This document shows positions 1 through 12,361 of a stretch of 64,000 nucleotides of DNA, one piece after another. Source of the stretch: Larix kaempferi. Lineage: Eukaryota; Streptophyta; Pinopsida; Pinales; Pinaceae. Location: NCBI GenBank assembly GCA_027924585.1, contig BSBM01000047.1, positions 24,434,501 to 24,498,500 on the forward strand. The letters are read 5' to 3'. Below the pieces are notes generated by a model, which was given only the letters and a program-made list of their open reading frames with translations, searched no databases and had not been told where the DNA came from. Each line of letters opens with the position of its first letter. Position 1 is the first letter of the stretch. The position numbers were made by a program, and so were the translations under genes.

Positions 1-2
1 CT

Positions 3-130
3 ATGAACCCTAATCACGCTTTTGAGAACTGCTCGGTTCTCCGGCGAAGGAACATTCATAAATACTCGCCGAGTCGCCAAGGTGATAAAGAACATCATTA
101 TTCAGGACATCACGAGTCCGCAAATCGAAG
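3..130 (+). CDS. Host gene, exon 1 (first visible exon; 5' end uncertain)
   Basis: The frame starting at the ATG at position 3 is open to a donor AAG|GTAATT at 131, giving 42 codons plus 2 nt (phase 2). This phase fits exon 2 if its acceptor is ATACAG|G at 418. The visible peptide is polar and rich in Arg, His and Ser (N-terminus MNPNHAFENC). The window edge is 2 nt upstream, so the ATG may be internal. All seven exons join in frame to about 403 codons of a protein I do not recognise. It has no membrane segment and two basic patches, KRKKQPTEE in exon 3 and LRKRKSESH in exon 7, which could be nuclear signals. A second frame through this exon (starting TTG at 22) is also open but cannot be continued into the later exons. 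Confidence 0.5.
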
Positions 131-417
131 GTAATTTAATTATTTCAATTCTTAAAATTATTGTTGGCTCTGGACCCGTCAAGCAAGGGACGGAATACAT
201 TTATCCGAAACGTCTGCGGCAAATTTAACGTGAGTTCTTGTGAATGTTGGCGGCCTTGGTAGGGTACGGACTAAAAATTTAATCCTGGAAGAAGCTACCG
301 TTAACTGACGCAGCTTGACGGAATTGTTCGCCCCGAATTAAAACCCTGCAACGGATCTCCGTCAAATGCCGAGCGCCCTGCAGAATAAAGATACAGTGAT
401 GGCCATACAAAATACAG
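131..417 (+). other. Intron 1 of the host gene
   Basis: A 287 bp intron from GTAATT to ATACAG. Nothing else is seen in it. An alternative acceptor CTCAG|GG at 433 would preserve the strong part of the next frame but would not match the phase of exon 1. Confidence 0.45.
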
Positions 418-529
418 GATCATAAATTCTCAGGGATCACGGATATCCATTTCTCTCCGAGACATGCTGGATCTAGACACCATAAATTCCGTCAACTTCG
501 ATGCCATTCATCGCATTATATGTGGTCAG
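418..529 (+). CDS. Host gene, exon 2
   Basis: One leading nt completes the split codon from exon 1, then 37 codons run open to CAG|GTAGCA. The peptide contains ISISLRDMLDLDTINSV, which has a convincing protein-like composition, whereas the other two frames give stops or low-quality peptides downstream. It ends in phase 0, which is exactly what exon 3 requires. Confidence 0.65.
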
Positions 530-856
530 GTAGCATTAAATAGATTTTAATTACTTAAATTTATCGATCTTCATAGTTATTAGCGCTGCATTGTAAATTC
601 TAGCATTTATTATTATTATTATCTAAGTTTGAAGCCACATCATTTTACGAGCAGCGCTCTGTAATTTTCTGAGAGTGAATAAATTTAAGCTTAACTTCCT
701 AAATAAGTTTGAATCCATGTTTAACTTAACTGTTTTTAATGAAACTGAAGCTTCAAGCTACACTTATAGCTTCTCTTGAATCATCTTTAATGGATAAATA
801 AATATAAATTCGCAGCTATTTTATGATCACATTCTTTTGAAATTTGGTCGAAGTAG
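530..856 (+). other. Intron 2 of the host gene
   Basis: A 327 bp AT-rich intron from GTAGCA to GAAGTAG. No other feature is seen. Confidence 0.55.
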
Positions 857-1023
857 GGAGCAGGAAATGAGGACGAGCCATTTTACAAACGTAAAAAGCA
901 GCCAACGGAAGAGGTTATGGAATCGCTGGACTTGGAGAACGATCTTTCACTTGCAGTTTGTTTTCCAAGTCTGCCTGCAAGACTAGAACGCGAAGGCAGG
1001 AAACCGTTCAAGATTGATTTGAG
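857..1023 (+). CDS. Host gene, exon 3
   Basis: Begins after AAGTAG in phase 0 and stays open for 55 codons plus 2 nt to GAG|GTTTAT. The peptide has an acidic start, a basic stretch KRKKQPTEEVMESLDLEND and the end GRKPFKIDL. Base composition is clearly more GC-rich than the flanking intron, as expected of a coding exon. It ends in phase 2. The next in-phase exon I can find is at 62531, 61.5 kb away. Confidence 0.72.
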
Positions 1024-2936
1024 GTTTATTTATTATTATTTTTTTAATTATTACTTTCTTATCATATTTTACTTCAAATAAGCATTTTTCATTGGCTTCT
1101 GACTGTGAATTATATTTTCTTTATCATTAATTTTGGATTTTGCATTGGCGTCTTACTGTGAATTATATTTGCTTTATCGTTAATTTTGTTGTCAAATTTT
1201 AGTTCTGAGTAGCTCAAGCTACTCGATTGGTCTGTCTTATCTTCTTTTTCCTGATAAGCCTTTAAAATAACTTTGTTTTTAACAGTAGAGTCAGTGGTGC
1301 ACGAAATCCCTTTTTAAGGAACATTTACATTTTCCGTGACATTGTTCACTTTTTTCATCTCCAGTAATTATCATAACAGTTATGTCGAACTGCGATCAAA
1401 TCGGGAGAATTTTTATGATTAACATAGGACAGTAAAAACAACAATTTCTACGCATTTTTCAGAAAATATAGGTTCACGGTCTGTTGAAATGCAGAAATCA
1501 GTTTGTGAGGCAGTCTGTACCATAGGCTATTTTTAGCGTCGGGGACGTTAAAATAATTTCTTCTTCTCTTATATCCAATCTAAGCGCGCCGTACTTTTCT
1601 GGCAGACAAACCTAAAAATTAATTTCTCGACAAATTATCTTCCCTCTAAGAGCCTAAGAGCGTAAATACAGTGCGACAGTGCGAGCACCATATGACTTTT
1701 GCACAAAATAGGAAAGAATAGATTATTTGTGATCCTTCTGAAAAATTAAATCCAGTACTTGTGAAACTAGGTCGGAAAATTATCATTGTATGCATAGCAA
1801 TTTTCAAAGTTAATTTTCGCAGTTATCTGAAAAAATCTATTTCCATTTAGTCTCAGAAAATAAATTGTATTGTTAGCCCTGATGAGTTTGTTATTATAGC
1901 TTATTATAGCTGGTCTTGGAATTTTAACTATGTAAATGAAAAGAAGAAACCTGAAACAATGTTTGACAAGCTTCAAAGCTAGTAATAAAGTCAGGTGTGT
2001 ATTACGAATGATTGATTGTTTCTACAAGTTGGGTTGGTGATATTCCCATACTAGGATTCAATTCTCTGTCTTCCGAAAGAGTGGGGTTCCCATCGCTACA
2101 TGTTTAATTGTCTCCTAAAAGAGCAAGGTTGTCATCGCTGCATAGGTTGTCGATTCCTTGTAAGCTAGCTAAAGAACGATTGCTACATCACGTGGAAGCC
2201 TTCAAAATAAAAAAAAGTAGTGTGTGCTCTAGTGTATCTGTGAGAATTTACAATACGAACTAAAATCTTCAATACAAGTACATTCTTATCAGCTTACTCT
2301 TCTCTCTAAGGATCTAAGCACACCATCTCATCAAAATTCGTATAACGTGTTAAGAACCTTTTTCACTATCAAATTCCCTGCGAATACTGAGCAACTTGCA
2401 CTGTGTGACCCTAAAGCGCCTTAATTGTAGGCCCCGGAATGGAAGAGAAATCTTCTTAAGCAAGTGGCCATTTTTCAGCTTCACCTTCTTTGAGGGCTTT
2501 TGTATTTATGCGCTCATAAAAAAACGGCCTTTTGTGCTTTTAGGCCTGGCATCCACGCTGGGACGGGGAAAGAACAGATGGGACAAAAACATTTATAAAA
2601 TTTGGTCTATTTGAGAACATAAAGGTAAAATATCTAGTATGGAACTTTTGTGTATTTTTTTGCTTTGGAAAATATACATGTTAAACTATCCAGTTTCAAC
2701 CGTAATAATAACAAATTGGTAAGTTTTGAATTGTTTAATTTAAATAAGTTTCTTGACCAAAATATTGACAACTTGAAGAGGTGGTTGAAAATCTAACTTG
2801 AGTTGACTGATTTTCGAAGGGGCTGATCTTGGTTTTGTTCTGTAATACCATTGTTTTGGTTTGTTTGAGTTGACCCAAGGCTAAAACGATGTTTTTAAAG
2901 GAGTCCACTTGAGAACTGAACAACAAATTTTGTTTA

Positions 2937-3020
2937 GGTAAGATAATTTTATTAATATTCAAAAAAAATCACAACTTTGCTGAGGTAAGATAATTTTATT
3001 AAAATATTCAAAAAAAAAAA
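2937..3020. repeat. Short tandem duplication ending in A-runs
   Basis: Two copies of a 46 bp unit, each with GGTAAGATAATTTTATTAA followed by ATTC and an A-run. Probably a local duplication by replication slippage; no coding meaning. Confidence 0.7.
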
Positions 3021-4718
3021 CCACAAAAATAAATTAATGGGTCTAAAAAAATACATCTAGTGTCAATACAAAATAGGATTGCCAAGGCATGTCCTAGAAG
3101 AACAAACACAAGAAATAATAGTGTTTAGGGATGATTAGAGACTAGCCTCAACATGTCTAGCTAAAGAAAAGCTAAAAGAGAGTATAAGATAGATGTTGGT
3201 ACAATAAAAAGAACCTAGAAAGATGTCTAGGACAATTGGGGTTGGCAGTCAAGGATGCAAGAGGAGATTGAGAGGTGGATTTCTTGTTGGAGTCGTCAAG
3301 ATCTGTGTAAACATTGGTTTATGATATCCTTCGAGGAGTTGCTGGGACTAAAGGAGATTGGCTGTATGATCCTTGGGGGTGGGAACACAAGAGCATGGGA
3401 CCCATCTCTTTTAACATATGAGGCCTATTGGATATAGTACTGAATAGAAACCATGCTTGCAGGCAGATTGGTTAAGCGCTCGATTGAGAACACACTCCTA
3501 TTGATTGTTCTAATGGAAACTCGTGCACTCTGTTGATGCTGGTGAGTAGTATGCTACTTGAGAAAGCCTAAGTTTAGGTCCCCTGGATTTGGCCACTCTA
3601 TTAGTATGGTAGTGTGCAAGCTAACTTTTGTAACAACAAGTCCTCATAGGTATTGAAGAGGAAGTTGGTTGGCTTCTTGGGGAGGGAGCTGAGAGGAGAC
3701 ATGATGTCTCGTTGACTTGGGCTTTTAGGTATCCTATGTTTCTCTTTGTCATTTGTTGCTCCTCTCAGAGGGGGTAGTTGAGAAATAGGAGGAGATCCTC
3801 CTAAGGGCCTTTGGTTAAGGCTTGACGTGTAAATGTTGAGATCCAGAACCGAAAATCTCTCTCATGAGAAGAGTAGGGCAATACTTGTCAGGGTAACAGA
3901 AGAAGGTGGAGAGGGAGCCTCCCAAATCCTAAAATAAAAAGCAGTGTTTTATTTTCATCTTGTAATAAAGGGGCACTAGAAAATGAGATGTGCCACTATC
4001 TCTATCTCCTATAAACGGAAAAGTTGGTAGATCTTATTCAGGCTCAAGATGTTGATCAATCTTGAGCTATACTATGCGAGACTCTAGTCAAAATTTCTTA
4101 GGGGAATCTTGAGGGTATGCATCCAATTTAGGAGGGTGGACAATAAATCTATGCTTCAGTGCTAAAAAGTGCTCCGAGTAAAAATCCATCTTGGGGTAAG
4201 ATCCTTTGAAGGTGCTATCCAAGTGCTCTGAACATATGGTCTGTAAAGATCCCTCTCAAATAGTCCGATTTAGCTCTTAGCTAGTAGGAGATGTCCCAAT
4301 GTACCTAGTGAGTACTTGTAGAAATTTCAAAAAGTTCACAGTTCAACCATGGGGCTGTTATGAAATATAGTATAAAACAACAATGGGACAGATACAATAC
4401 CTCACTCTCCAATAACCCAATCTTCTAGGCAATCCAAGAAGAAAAGATACCAAAGTGTCTTGATAAGTTTCAACCCTTCTAGGGCAACTTATCACGCATA
4501 GACAAGATCTGAAAATTTACTTTTACAGTAGATACTAGATATAACAGTAGTAAAACAACCCTTAAATGTTTCAATGGTGATGCCAGATCACTAAACAAAA
4601 CTTCCCTTTACTTATGTCAAATCAACAAGATATATATAGCTATAACTAGCAATACATGAAGAACATAGATGGTTGAAAATCAAATCTGGAAAATGGAAAT
4701 TACACAAGTGTTGGACAA

Positions 4719-4838
4719 TTGAAATTTTCATTAATAACATAAGATGAAGTTGTTGAACCTACCATAGACTTCTCTCAATTGAAATTTTCATTAATAACAT
4801 AAGATGAAGTTGTTGAACATACCATAGCCTTCTTTCAA
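4719..4838. repeat. 60 bp tandem duplication
   Basis: Two adjacent 60 bp units beginning AATTGAAATTTTCATTAATA at 4719 and 4779. They are nearly identical for the first 44 nt and then diverge. Confidence 0.75.
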
Positions 4839-7800
4839 GGCTAGTAGAATCCACTAGCTCTCCCAAACATTAATATCCCAATTAAAGAAAACTGCCTTTT
4901 TAACTCGTTTTTTTTTCACTTTATTCGATATTGGTTAATTTAGTGACTTGTGGTCACTTGCATGGGTTTGCATGATAGTTCGTTAACCCCAGGAGTAATT
5001 GCATGCCAAATTAAAACAACATTATGACCCATATTCATCAACCATGACAGCTGTTATGAAAGTAAGTATATTCCAACTTGAAACCCAAGGAAATGTACCA
5101 AACCAGCTTATTCAAGTAATAGATAGTAATCACTCCAATCAGCACATAAAAATAGATATTAATAACATAACAGTCCTGACCTGTACTCAGCAAATGGTGA
5201 TGGTCATTAGGTGACTGTAGCAGCTGATAGTTGTTGTGGAAGGACCTCCACTGGTAAGCTTGAAACAGTGTTTGAAGGTGGACTGTTTGCTGGTTGCAAC
5301 AGCTGTAATAATCAATGGCTGGAATCTTAAGCGTGAGAGTGGTCCTCCTTAATGTAGTGTCCTCTATATATTCTGGAACACGTAGGGAATGGATGATAGT
5401 TTATTAAGTACGCCCAGCAGCTACAGAACTATGGCTTTCCCCATTTAAACACCAAAGATATGTGATAGTAAAGGTTGAGCAGTTTCCTCTCTGCTATAGC
5501 AGCTCGTGGTACTCCTTATACAGTGATAATGTTGTACGGTGGTGACTGACGTAGCAGCTTGTAAATCCTGTAAGATTCCTATAGCAGCTTGTGACTGTAG
5601 CAGCTTGTAAAATTCCTTGAATGAAGGCGTGAACCCCTTTTTCCTTGATGTTTCCTCAGATTAGTGTTACCTTCTTCTTGTAAGTGGATCAAGACCCCAA
5701 AACAATGGCTCACTGCTTAGATTGGATACTCGCTGCTCATGAAAGTTAGGTGCTATCTGAACAGTACATCACTATCTTTGATACTCGTAAATGGTTATGA
5801 AATATGACCACGACCTGTCTAGAGAAAAACATAGCTTCTTAATCAAGGTCTTGCTGCCAGAGTGAAGGGAAAGGGTCTATGTGAGAGAAAGACCAATACA
5901 AATCAGAAATCGTGGCTTCCTTGTGTTGGGATAGAGCTGTCCAAGAGATCCACGTTTTATAATGCCCATGCATCTCCCATGAAAGGTTACGCTGTTCCTT
6001 TTATCAATTGTTGCGCCTCTTCTCTATGAACAATGGTTCTCACCGTTGAGCAACCCCTCTTGTACTCCGACTTCCAAGAGGAATGCTTCTTGCCTTATCA
6101 ATTAAACCCTGTTAGTGATAATCCTCAGCAGTATGAATGCGCCCAGCTGCCAATATAACCAAACACTGATCTATAATTCAAACAATCTTTGTCTTCTTGA
6201 AGCATGGATGATAGATCTGGATGACCTATCCTTTGGATTGACTCGGACAGATAGATTTCACCGTCGAAATCAATGTTGGCTAGGGAAATTCGCCCTCAAC
6301 CCTAAATCAGCTCTCAGAGCTCTCAAACCAATTCTCAACAATCAATAATAACAATAGATAATGAGCAACTCGCTTTTTCCTTCTTTTATCATGTTGAGAT
6401 TGCATGCCCTAACTTTTGCATGCCCGGACTTGCTTTTCTTTCTTTTATTAAGTTGAGGTTGCATGCAACTCACTTTTTGCATGCATGCAACTTAATTGAT
6501 GCATGCTTGCATGCTCTTGAGTTATGGCTCGCATGCTCTGCATGTCAGTTGTTCTGGGCTTATCAAAACAAAACATTACAAAAACCCTAGCTAGGGAAAA
6601 ACAAAAAAACCTAGCTCAACCAAGGAGCTCCAACATTCAAGAATCACTCAAACAAGTCCTCTAAGGAAATACATCCTCTTCTCTTTTTCTTCTTCTTCAC
6701 CAAATATACCCTAAGGTTTTATCACAAAACCCTAATCTCAAATCTCAAAGGGATAAACCCTAACCCTATACTTGAAGATGCTCCACAAAGGTCATGAAAC
6801 CCTAGTGACTCCAAGAGAGAGAGAGCAATTACAAATGAAGAGTCAAGAGAGCGAAGGTGGCAAGTGAAGCGCTCCACCCAATGGTACACACGTAATGCTC
6901 TAAGGTGATGTCGTACACAATATGAGATCCAAGATGGTGTAGCTACTCAAGGTGTGTCCACGACTCCACACTTCTCTCCTTCCCAATCCCACATAGACTC
7001 CATTGCTCCTCCTAAGCCATGTATTTCATTGGGTCAGCTACCCTTGGAAGAACACTATCGTAGTCTAGGCATCCTCAAGCCAAATCCAAGTCTCCAACTA
7101 GGAATCCCAGTTATGCCATGCCATTAGGGTTTGATGCCCTCTTCAAAGATGCACAATGCTCCTCCTCCTAAGTAAGGCGTTCTCAAACCAGTGAAGCTCT
7201 TTATGTGGTCACATTGAAGGGCATCCACCAAGCAAACAAGAGAATTCTAGTGCCCTAGGGAAGAATGCCAAGCAAGCACCCACCTAAGTTCAAGCAACCA
7301 CTGAGCAAGTTGTCCCCACTATGCAAATCCATATCAGACCATCTCCCATGCACTAATCCATTTTGGATCATTTGGGGGTTGAACATACACTATGTACCCA
7401 AAAACTCATGAAGCATCCCCAGACCCCAATCATGGTGTAAACACTTTTGGAGTAACCCAAAGCTAACACTCCCTTACAAGGAAAGTGTTTACACCAACAC
7501 CTGTCGACTCCCTCTACAATTCCACCAAACTTGCTACCTGCAATTCAGTACCTACTATCGTCCTAAAATCAACCACTGTAATTGTCACCTGTAAATAAAC
7601 TTTCATCCATGCTATCATAGCATGTCGATCCTCCGGATAATGACCACCTATGAATTTAAAGAAACATAATCCCAGAACAAAAGCAACTTGCCAAACTCCA
7701 TGATCCTCCAAGTCATCATCACGACCAAAGTTAAAGGACACCACATCATGAGCTCTCCAAGACTTCTTGTAAAGATAATCACAACTCCATACAAGGCCAA

Positions 7801-8329
7801 GACATGTGGATCACATCTATCAAAGTAAAAAAAGATAAAAATCTTGCACAAGTGAACTCCTCAATCCTAAAATACAAAGATTGTGGTAAAGGCAACAACC
7901 TATGCAAGGCCATCATCGACCTATTAACATGAGAATCCCTCTCATGTACCTCCAATCCTATTGTAACTAAGACAACATGAACTAGGTCAACTCCCTCATC
8001 CTAAGATATTCTTGAAGCAACAGTAACATCATGGGAAATTCTCTCTATTTGACAGAATCCATGGAAAACTCCCTCTGTTTGCGAGAATCCATCAACCCTG
8101 TCTCTATACTCTATAGTGCTCCCATCAACTACAAACCTAGAATCAATCTCAACATCATCCTCCATTAAGGTATCACACCTATCCTTCTCAAAGCATTTGG
8201 AAGGCTCACAGATGGAAGAAACCAATACAAGGTGACTTGCTTATCTCTTAGGAGGCGCACTCACCCTAACTGAAGATCTAGGCACTCCTACATACTCTTG
8301 AGCCTCCTAAAGACTAGAATCTCCATCCA

Positions 8330-9340
8330 TCCTCTCAGTGCAATGCACAAGTGCAACTAGATCAACAAGTAACCTAGAAAGGACACCCTTTCTCACCCCT
8401 CTAGCCAAAGTGGTCAGACTAATGAGACTCCAGTCATCGATGGTGCACTATTGTCCCTTAAATGTAACTCTCTACTATGCATTTGTCATACAAGAAATTG
8501 AAAGAAGGTTCTTCTTCAAGCCAAGAACAAATAGAATATCACTCAACTCAAGAACATCTGCTGAAGGCATTTGAAAAGAAACGAGACCAACTTTTCTCAC
8601 GACATATGTGGCATCATCATCAAGCTCCACAACCATGCCTCTTGCTTGTTCTTGAATCCTGCTAAATAATGACCTATCATATGTCATGTGTCTCAAAGCT
8701 CCATTGTCCACATACCATCCAACACCTGACACAGTGTTAGAAGATAAACAAGAAGCCATGGAAAACACGATCTTAAACTGAGAGTTAATCTCCTCTACAC
8801 CTGGTATAGCCCCAATTGCGACTTGTTTCACACCCTTTCCCTTTTTCTTCAATGGAAACTGCTATACATAATGTCCCATCTCGTAACATCAAAAACACAT
8901 CACCTTACTCAAGTCCTTATTTCTTGCATTTGCACCTTCCTTCTTCTTGAAGCCTTTATTGCTAACCTTCTTCGTCTTACCGACGAGATCAATAGCATCT
9001 AATTCTGCTTGTTGCTACAAACAAGATTGCAATCTAATTTCTTCTTGCACAAGATCAACCCAAAGCTTTGGAAAATTTTCTATATTCTCTTGAGAACAAA
9101 CACCTTGAACAAAATGCATCCAAGAAGGAGAAAGTCCTTTTAAGGCATTGGACACCATCTCTTGATCCTTCACCATTGTTCCAATGGCCACCATAGTATC
9201 TGTTTTGCTCTTGTGAATGGATGGAAGATAGTTTCACAAGAGAATTTGTCAAGAAGCACGAGAGTTCTGAAATAACTCAACTAAATCTTCAAACATCTTC
9301 TTACTTGTCGTTTTATCTACAGTGTGTGAGATGAAATGAT
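8330..9340 (-). pseudogene. Decayed Ty1-copia gag / protease remnant
   Basis: On the minus strand the longest open piece (8475-8852, 125 aa) has the copia-type protease and linker pattern: GWYVDNGALRHMT, then SFQMPSADVLELSDILFV and GLKKNLLSISCM. The catalytic D-S/T-G is D-N-G here, so the protease would be dead. Upstream (8850-8905) a broken gag zinc knuckle is readable (CF-stop-CYEMGHYV) with stops in place of conserved residues, and gag-like sequence with further stops reaches about 9300. Downstream near 8367-8400 a GVRKGVLSRL piece corresponds to the gag-pre-integrase motif. Nothing clearly identifies integrase or reverse transcriptase further left, and no LTRs were found. Old and non-functional. 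Confidence 0.8.
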
Positions 9341-9383
9341 CCTTTACAGAATAAAAAATGATTCTCTGCACTTTGGCTTACTA

Positions 9384-12361
9384 TGTTAGTTTTATCACAC
9401 AACTTGTAGTTGTCCCTTTATGGTGAATCCTATTCAGGACGGTAGAGGAGCCAGGCAACCAAAGAGGTGACCTAAGAGAATCTTGACCCCCATAATGGAT
9501 CGGTTATTACGCTGATCAAGATCCTCTTCACTTTATGCCATTGAAAGCCAAGTGACAAAGGGGAGACCCTAGTCTAACCTAAAAGGAAAGACCTAAAGCT
9601 AAATCACCAGATCAAACTAAACGAGTAGAGTATGTAAGGTGAGTAGCTGATGAAACCCTTGATCTGAGGGATAAAGTCACTAGAGGGATAATGTTTGAGT
9701 TGGGAGGCTTAGGATTATGAAATTATCATCCCGATGTGTTTATTTTAGTGACTTAAATGTTTGAGGAAGGATCTAGGATCTAAGTGTTAGGTTCAATGGT
9801 CAATGCCACTACCCTGGGGGGATTGAAGGTAGATCTTAGTGAAATGCCTAAAATGGTGAATTGAGGATAAATTATGGATCACTAACACTTGAATGAGATA
9901 GCTTGATGATGGATATGACAGTATCTAAGCTCTCAAGCAAAAACTAGTTCACAAAACATAAAAAGATGGGAAAACCCTAAGAGGGCGAATTACATAAGGA
10001 TGAGTGCCTTTTGGCTTGGGATGATGGAGTCCCCTAAAGATGACGCCTTGGAGAACCCTCTTCGGTTTGGGGGAGAGTGAAATAACCCAAAGAGGATTTG
10101 CCTTAAAACATAGTTGAGTGACCTAGAGAATTTTTATAAATTTTTCCTTAGGGTTTTAAAGCAGAATTTGAAGATGACTAATGGATAGAGAAATAAAATG
10201 GAAGATAATCACTTTTAAACACTTACTTGGAGATTGTAGAAGCTTTCCATGTGATGAAGACTAACCCCGATGAGATCAAGTGATAGATTCGTCAGCCCAT
10301 GTCCAAGTAAAACACCCAAAGACCCTAGTGCATCCCTCCTTTCTGCCAAACAAATGAAATCAATGAGTAGTGCAAGAAATATGGGTGAATACAAATGAAA
10401 TACAAAATATAAGAGAGTAAATAATGCCAAGACAGAGATACTCCCTGTTAAACCAAGATTTGACAGGGAGGAGCAAGACCAAGTCTCCTCAACAAGTGTG
10501 CCCCTCTTCAAATCGGCCTCCCTGTTTGCAATAAAAAATGGATCCACGAAAATACAAGAGCTACCACAAGGATATTTCAATGCAAGCGAAATATAGTTTC
10601 AATCATCTTATTCAACATTCATCCACAAAGACACAAGTATTGGAGCACAAAAGATTTCTTCTATTCCAAAAATCCAGAGCCAAAAGTCCCTTACAATGGT
10701 GGAGGCATCTCTCTTAAATAGATCGAGAGTGATGTCCACATTCTAACCAACTTTCATCCAATGGTTGAGATTAAAAGATCATCAACTGTGGAGATTTATT
10801 TTTCATTGATACATGGATCACTCATAATAGAGGAGGCGCACTTTTGTCCAAGGACGCCTTAGAAAAGGCAAAATACGTCATAATGAAATAATATAACAAT
10901 GTGGTACATGATGGGGTTCACCTTAGGGGCTCAATTCACCCTAGGAACCAACTTTAATACATAACATCAAGATATAACACGAGGATAAATCAAATGCCAA
11001 GGTGAGGGGCGCCCCTCATGGGGATGTCCTCCCTAGATGAACCAAAATAATAAATGTGGACCCCATACTGAGAAATAATGATGGAGAATGATCCATAAAG
11101 CCAAGATACATCATAATACATTGTCCAATACCATTCCTTATCCATGAATTAGCCAAATTGATTTCCTTGAGGTAGCCATGGTCACTTGATCATTTATAAT
11201 TAATTGCCTGAAATGCTCCGTAAATATTTAATATGCCCATAACTTCGTTTTCTACTACTCGGAATAAAAATCTATCTACACCAAAAATTCCCAAAAATAG
11301 TAATCTGGTAATACTCATTACTCATACCCCAAAAACGCTTTTGGTGGAAGGCCCTCAAATAATTTTTCAAAATTTGATAAAATTTGGTCCATTTCATTAA
11401 AAATTCACTCAATTACTGTATTGAACATTTTTTTGCATTTTTGGAGCATTGGAATGGTTTGAATGGCCTCCAAAGGCATCAAAACATAGTAATAGAATAA
11501 TTGTAACCATATCCATCTCGGGACCTGTGTTGACCAAGTCAAACTGGGTTTGACCAAATCAAAAATAACAAATCTGTTGCTTGAACTATAATATGATCAA
11601 TCCAATATGTATGAGGGGTGAAAGATAACTCTCTTATTCATATTATTAGCCAACTATAACAAAAGTAACATGATAATGGTGATAATTCAATAGATCCAAT
11701 AAAGATAAGACTTACATTAGAGTAACTAAATGATTTTTCATGAAGTCCTTTATACATGCTCACTTACAAACTTAACCAAATTGATATGATGGGTGAGGTG
11801 AAAGAAACAAGGCTAGGACAAGGGGAATTGACCTTTGACTTTGACATAGTGATCTCTCGAAGGATAAAGGACAATAGGGGATCCATAATGATATGCATAC
11901 GATAGATGACAATAGGGGAAGGAGGTGTCTCACAAATGGAATAAGTTGATTGAGAAGTGTCCCTTCAACTTTAACAAGTGTCCTATGGCTAACATCCAAG
12001 TCTGATTTAGGCTCCGTGAGGATCTTTTCTAGAACCAATGTACTAGATGCATAGTCAACCATAACTTTGAGGTTCTATGGGACACTTGGAATTAGTTGTC
12101 CCTTGGTCCATCCACATCCAATCCCTTGGGCTCCGTGGGAAATAATCATTACATCAATTTTAAGGCCAATCGTCTTTTAGATTTTCAATAAATGTGCATC
12201 TGCTTTTATTAGGCCGATTTCATATATGACCCTTCGGATTTTACATGTGCTTAAAAGCACAACTAATTGTAGCTTTCATCCAAGGCACTTTGCATTTCAC
12301 TTTAATTGCATTTCTTTTGATATAGCAATATATACTGATGCATGTAATGATGATAGGATCA
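9384..12361 (-). mobile_element. Old giant LTR (family C), interrupted by element 1
   Basis: Starts TGTTAG..TTATCACACAACTTGTAG, a degenerate version of the start of the other giant LTRs read on this strand. It stays alignable by eye to them: the block AGATCAAGTGATAGATTCG near 10273, GGTGTCTCACAAATGG near 11923, and CTCCGTGAGGATCTTTTCTAGA near 12011, which in element B appears as reverse complement near 34620. It stops where the LTR of element 1 begins; the 5 bp before that junction are GATCA. No internal region or partner LTR is present, so it is a solo or truncated LTR. The right portion resembles B more than A. Confidence 0.6.

Larger units (their letters stand above)
1024..8329. other. Old, AT-rich intronic DNA without recognisable genes
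   Basis: About 7.3 kb with only short, unconvincing open frames. Visible structures are a 46 bp tandem duplication near 2937-3020 (GGTAAGATAATTTTATTAA followed by an A-run, twice), a 60 bp direct duplication at 4719-4838, repeated AGCAGCTTGT words at 5216-5610 and a GCATGC cluster at 6400-6545. Some of this is probably very old transposon DNA, but no domain can be read. Confidence 0.5.

Noticed and set aside
22-228. Alternative frame through exon 1
   Set aside because: It has no ATG, crosses a good donor site into AT-rich intron, and cannot be joined to the strong frames of exons 2 and 3.
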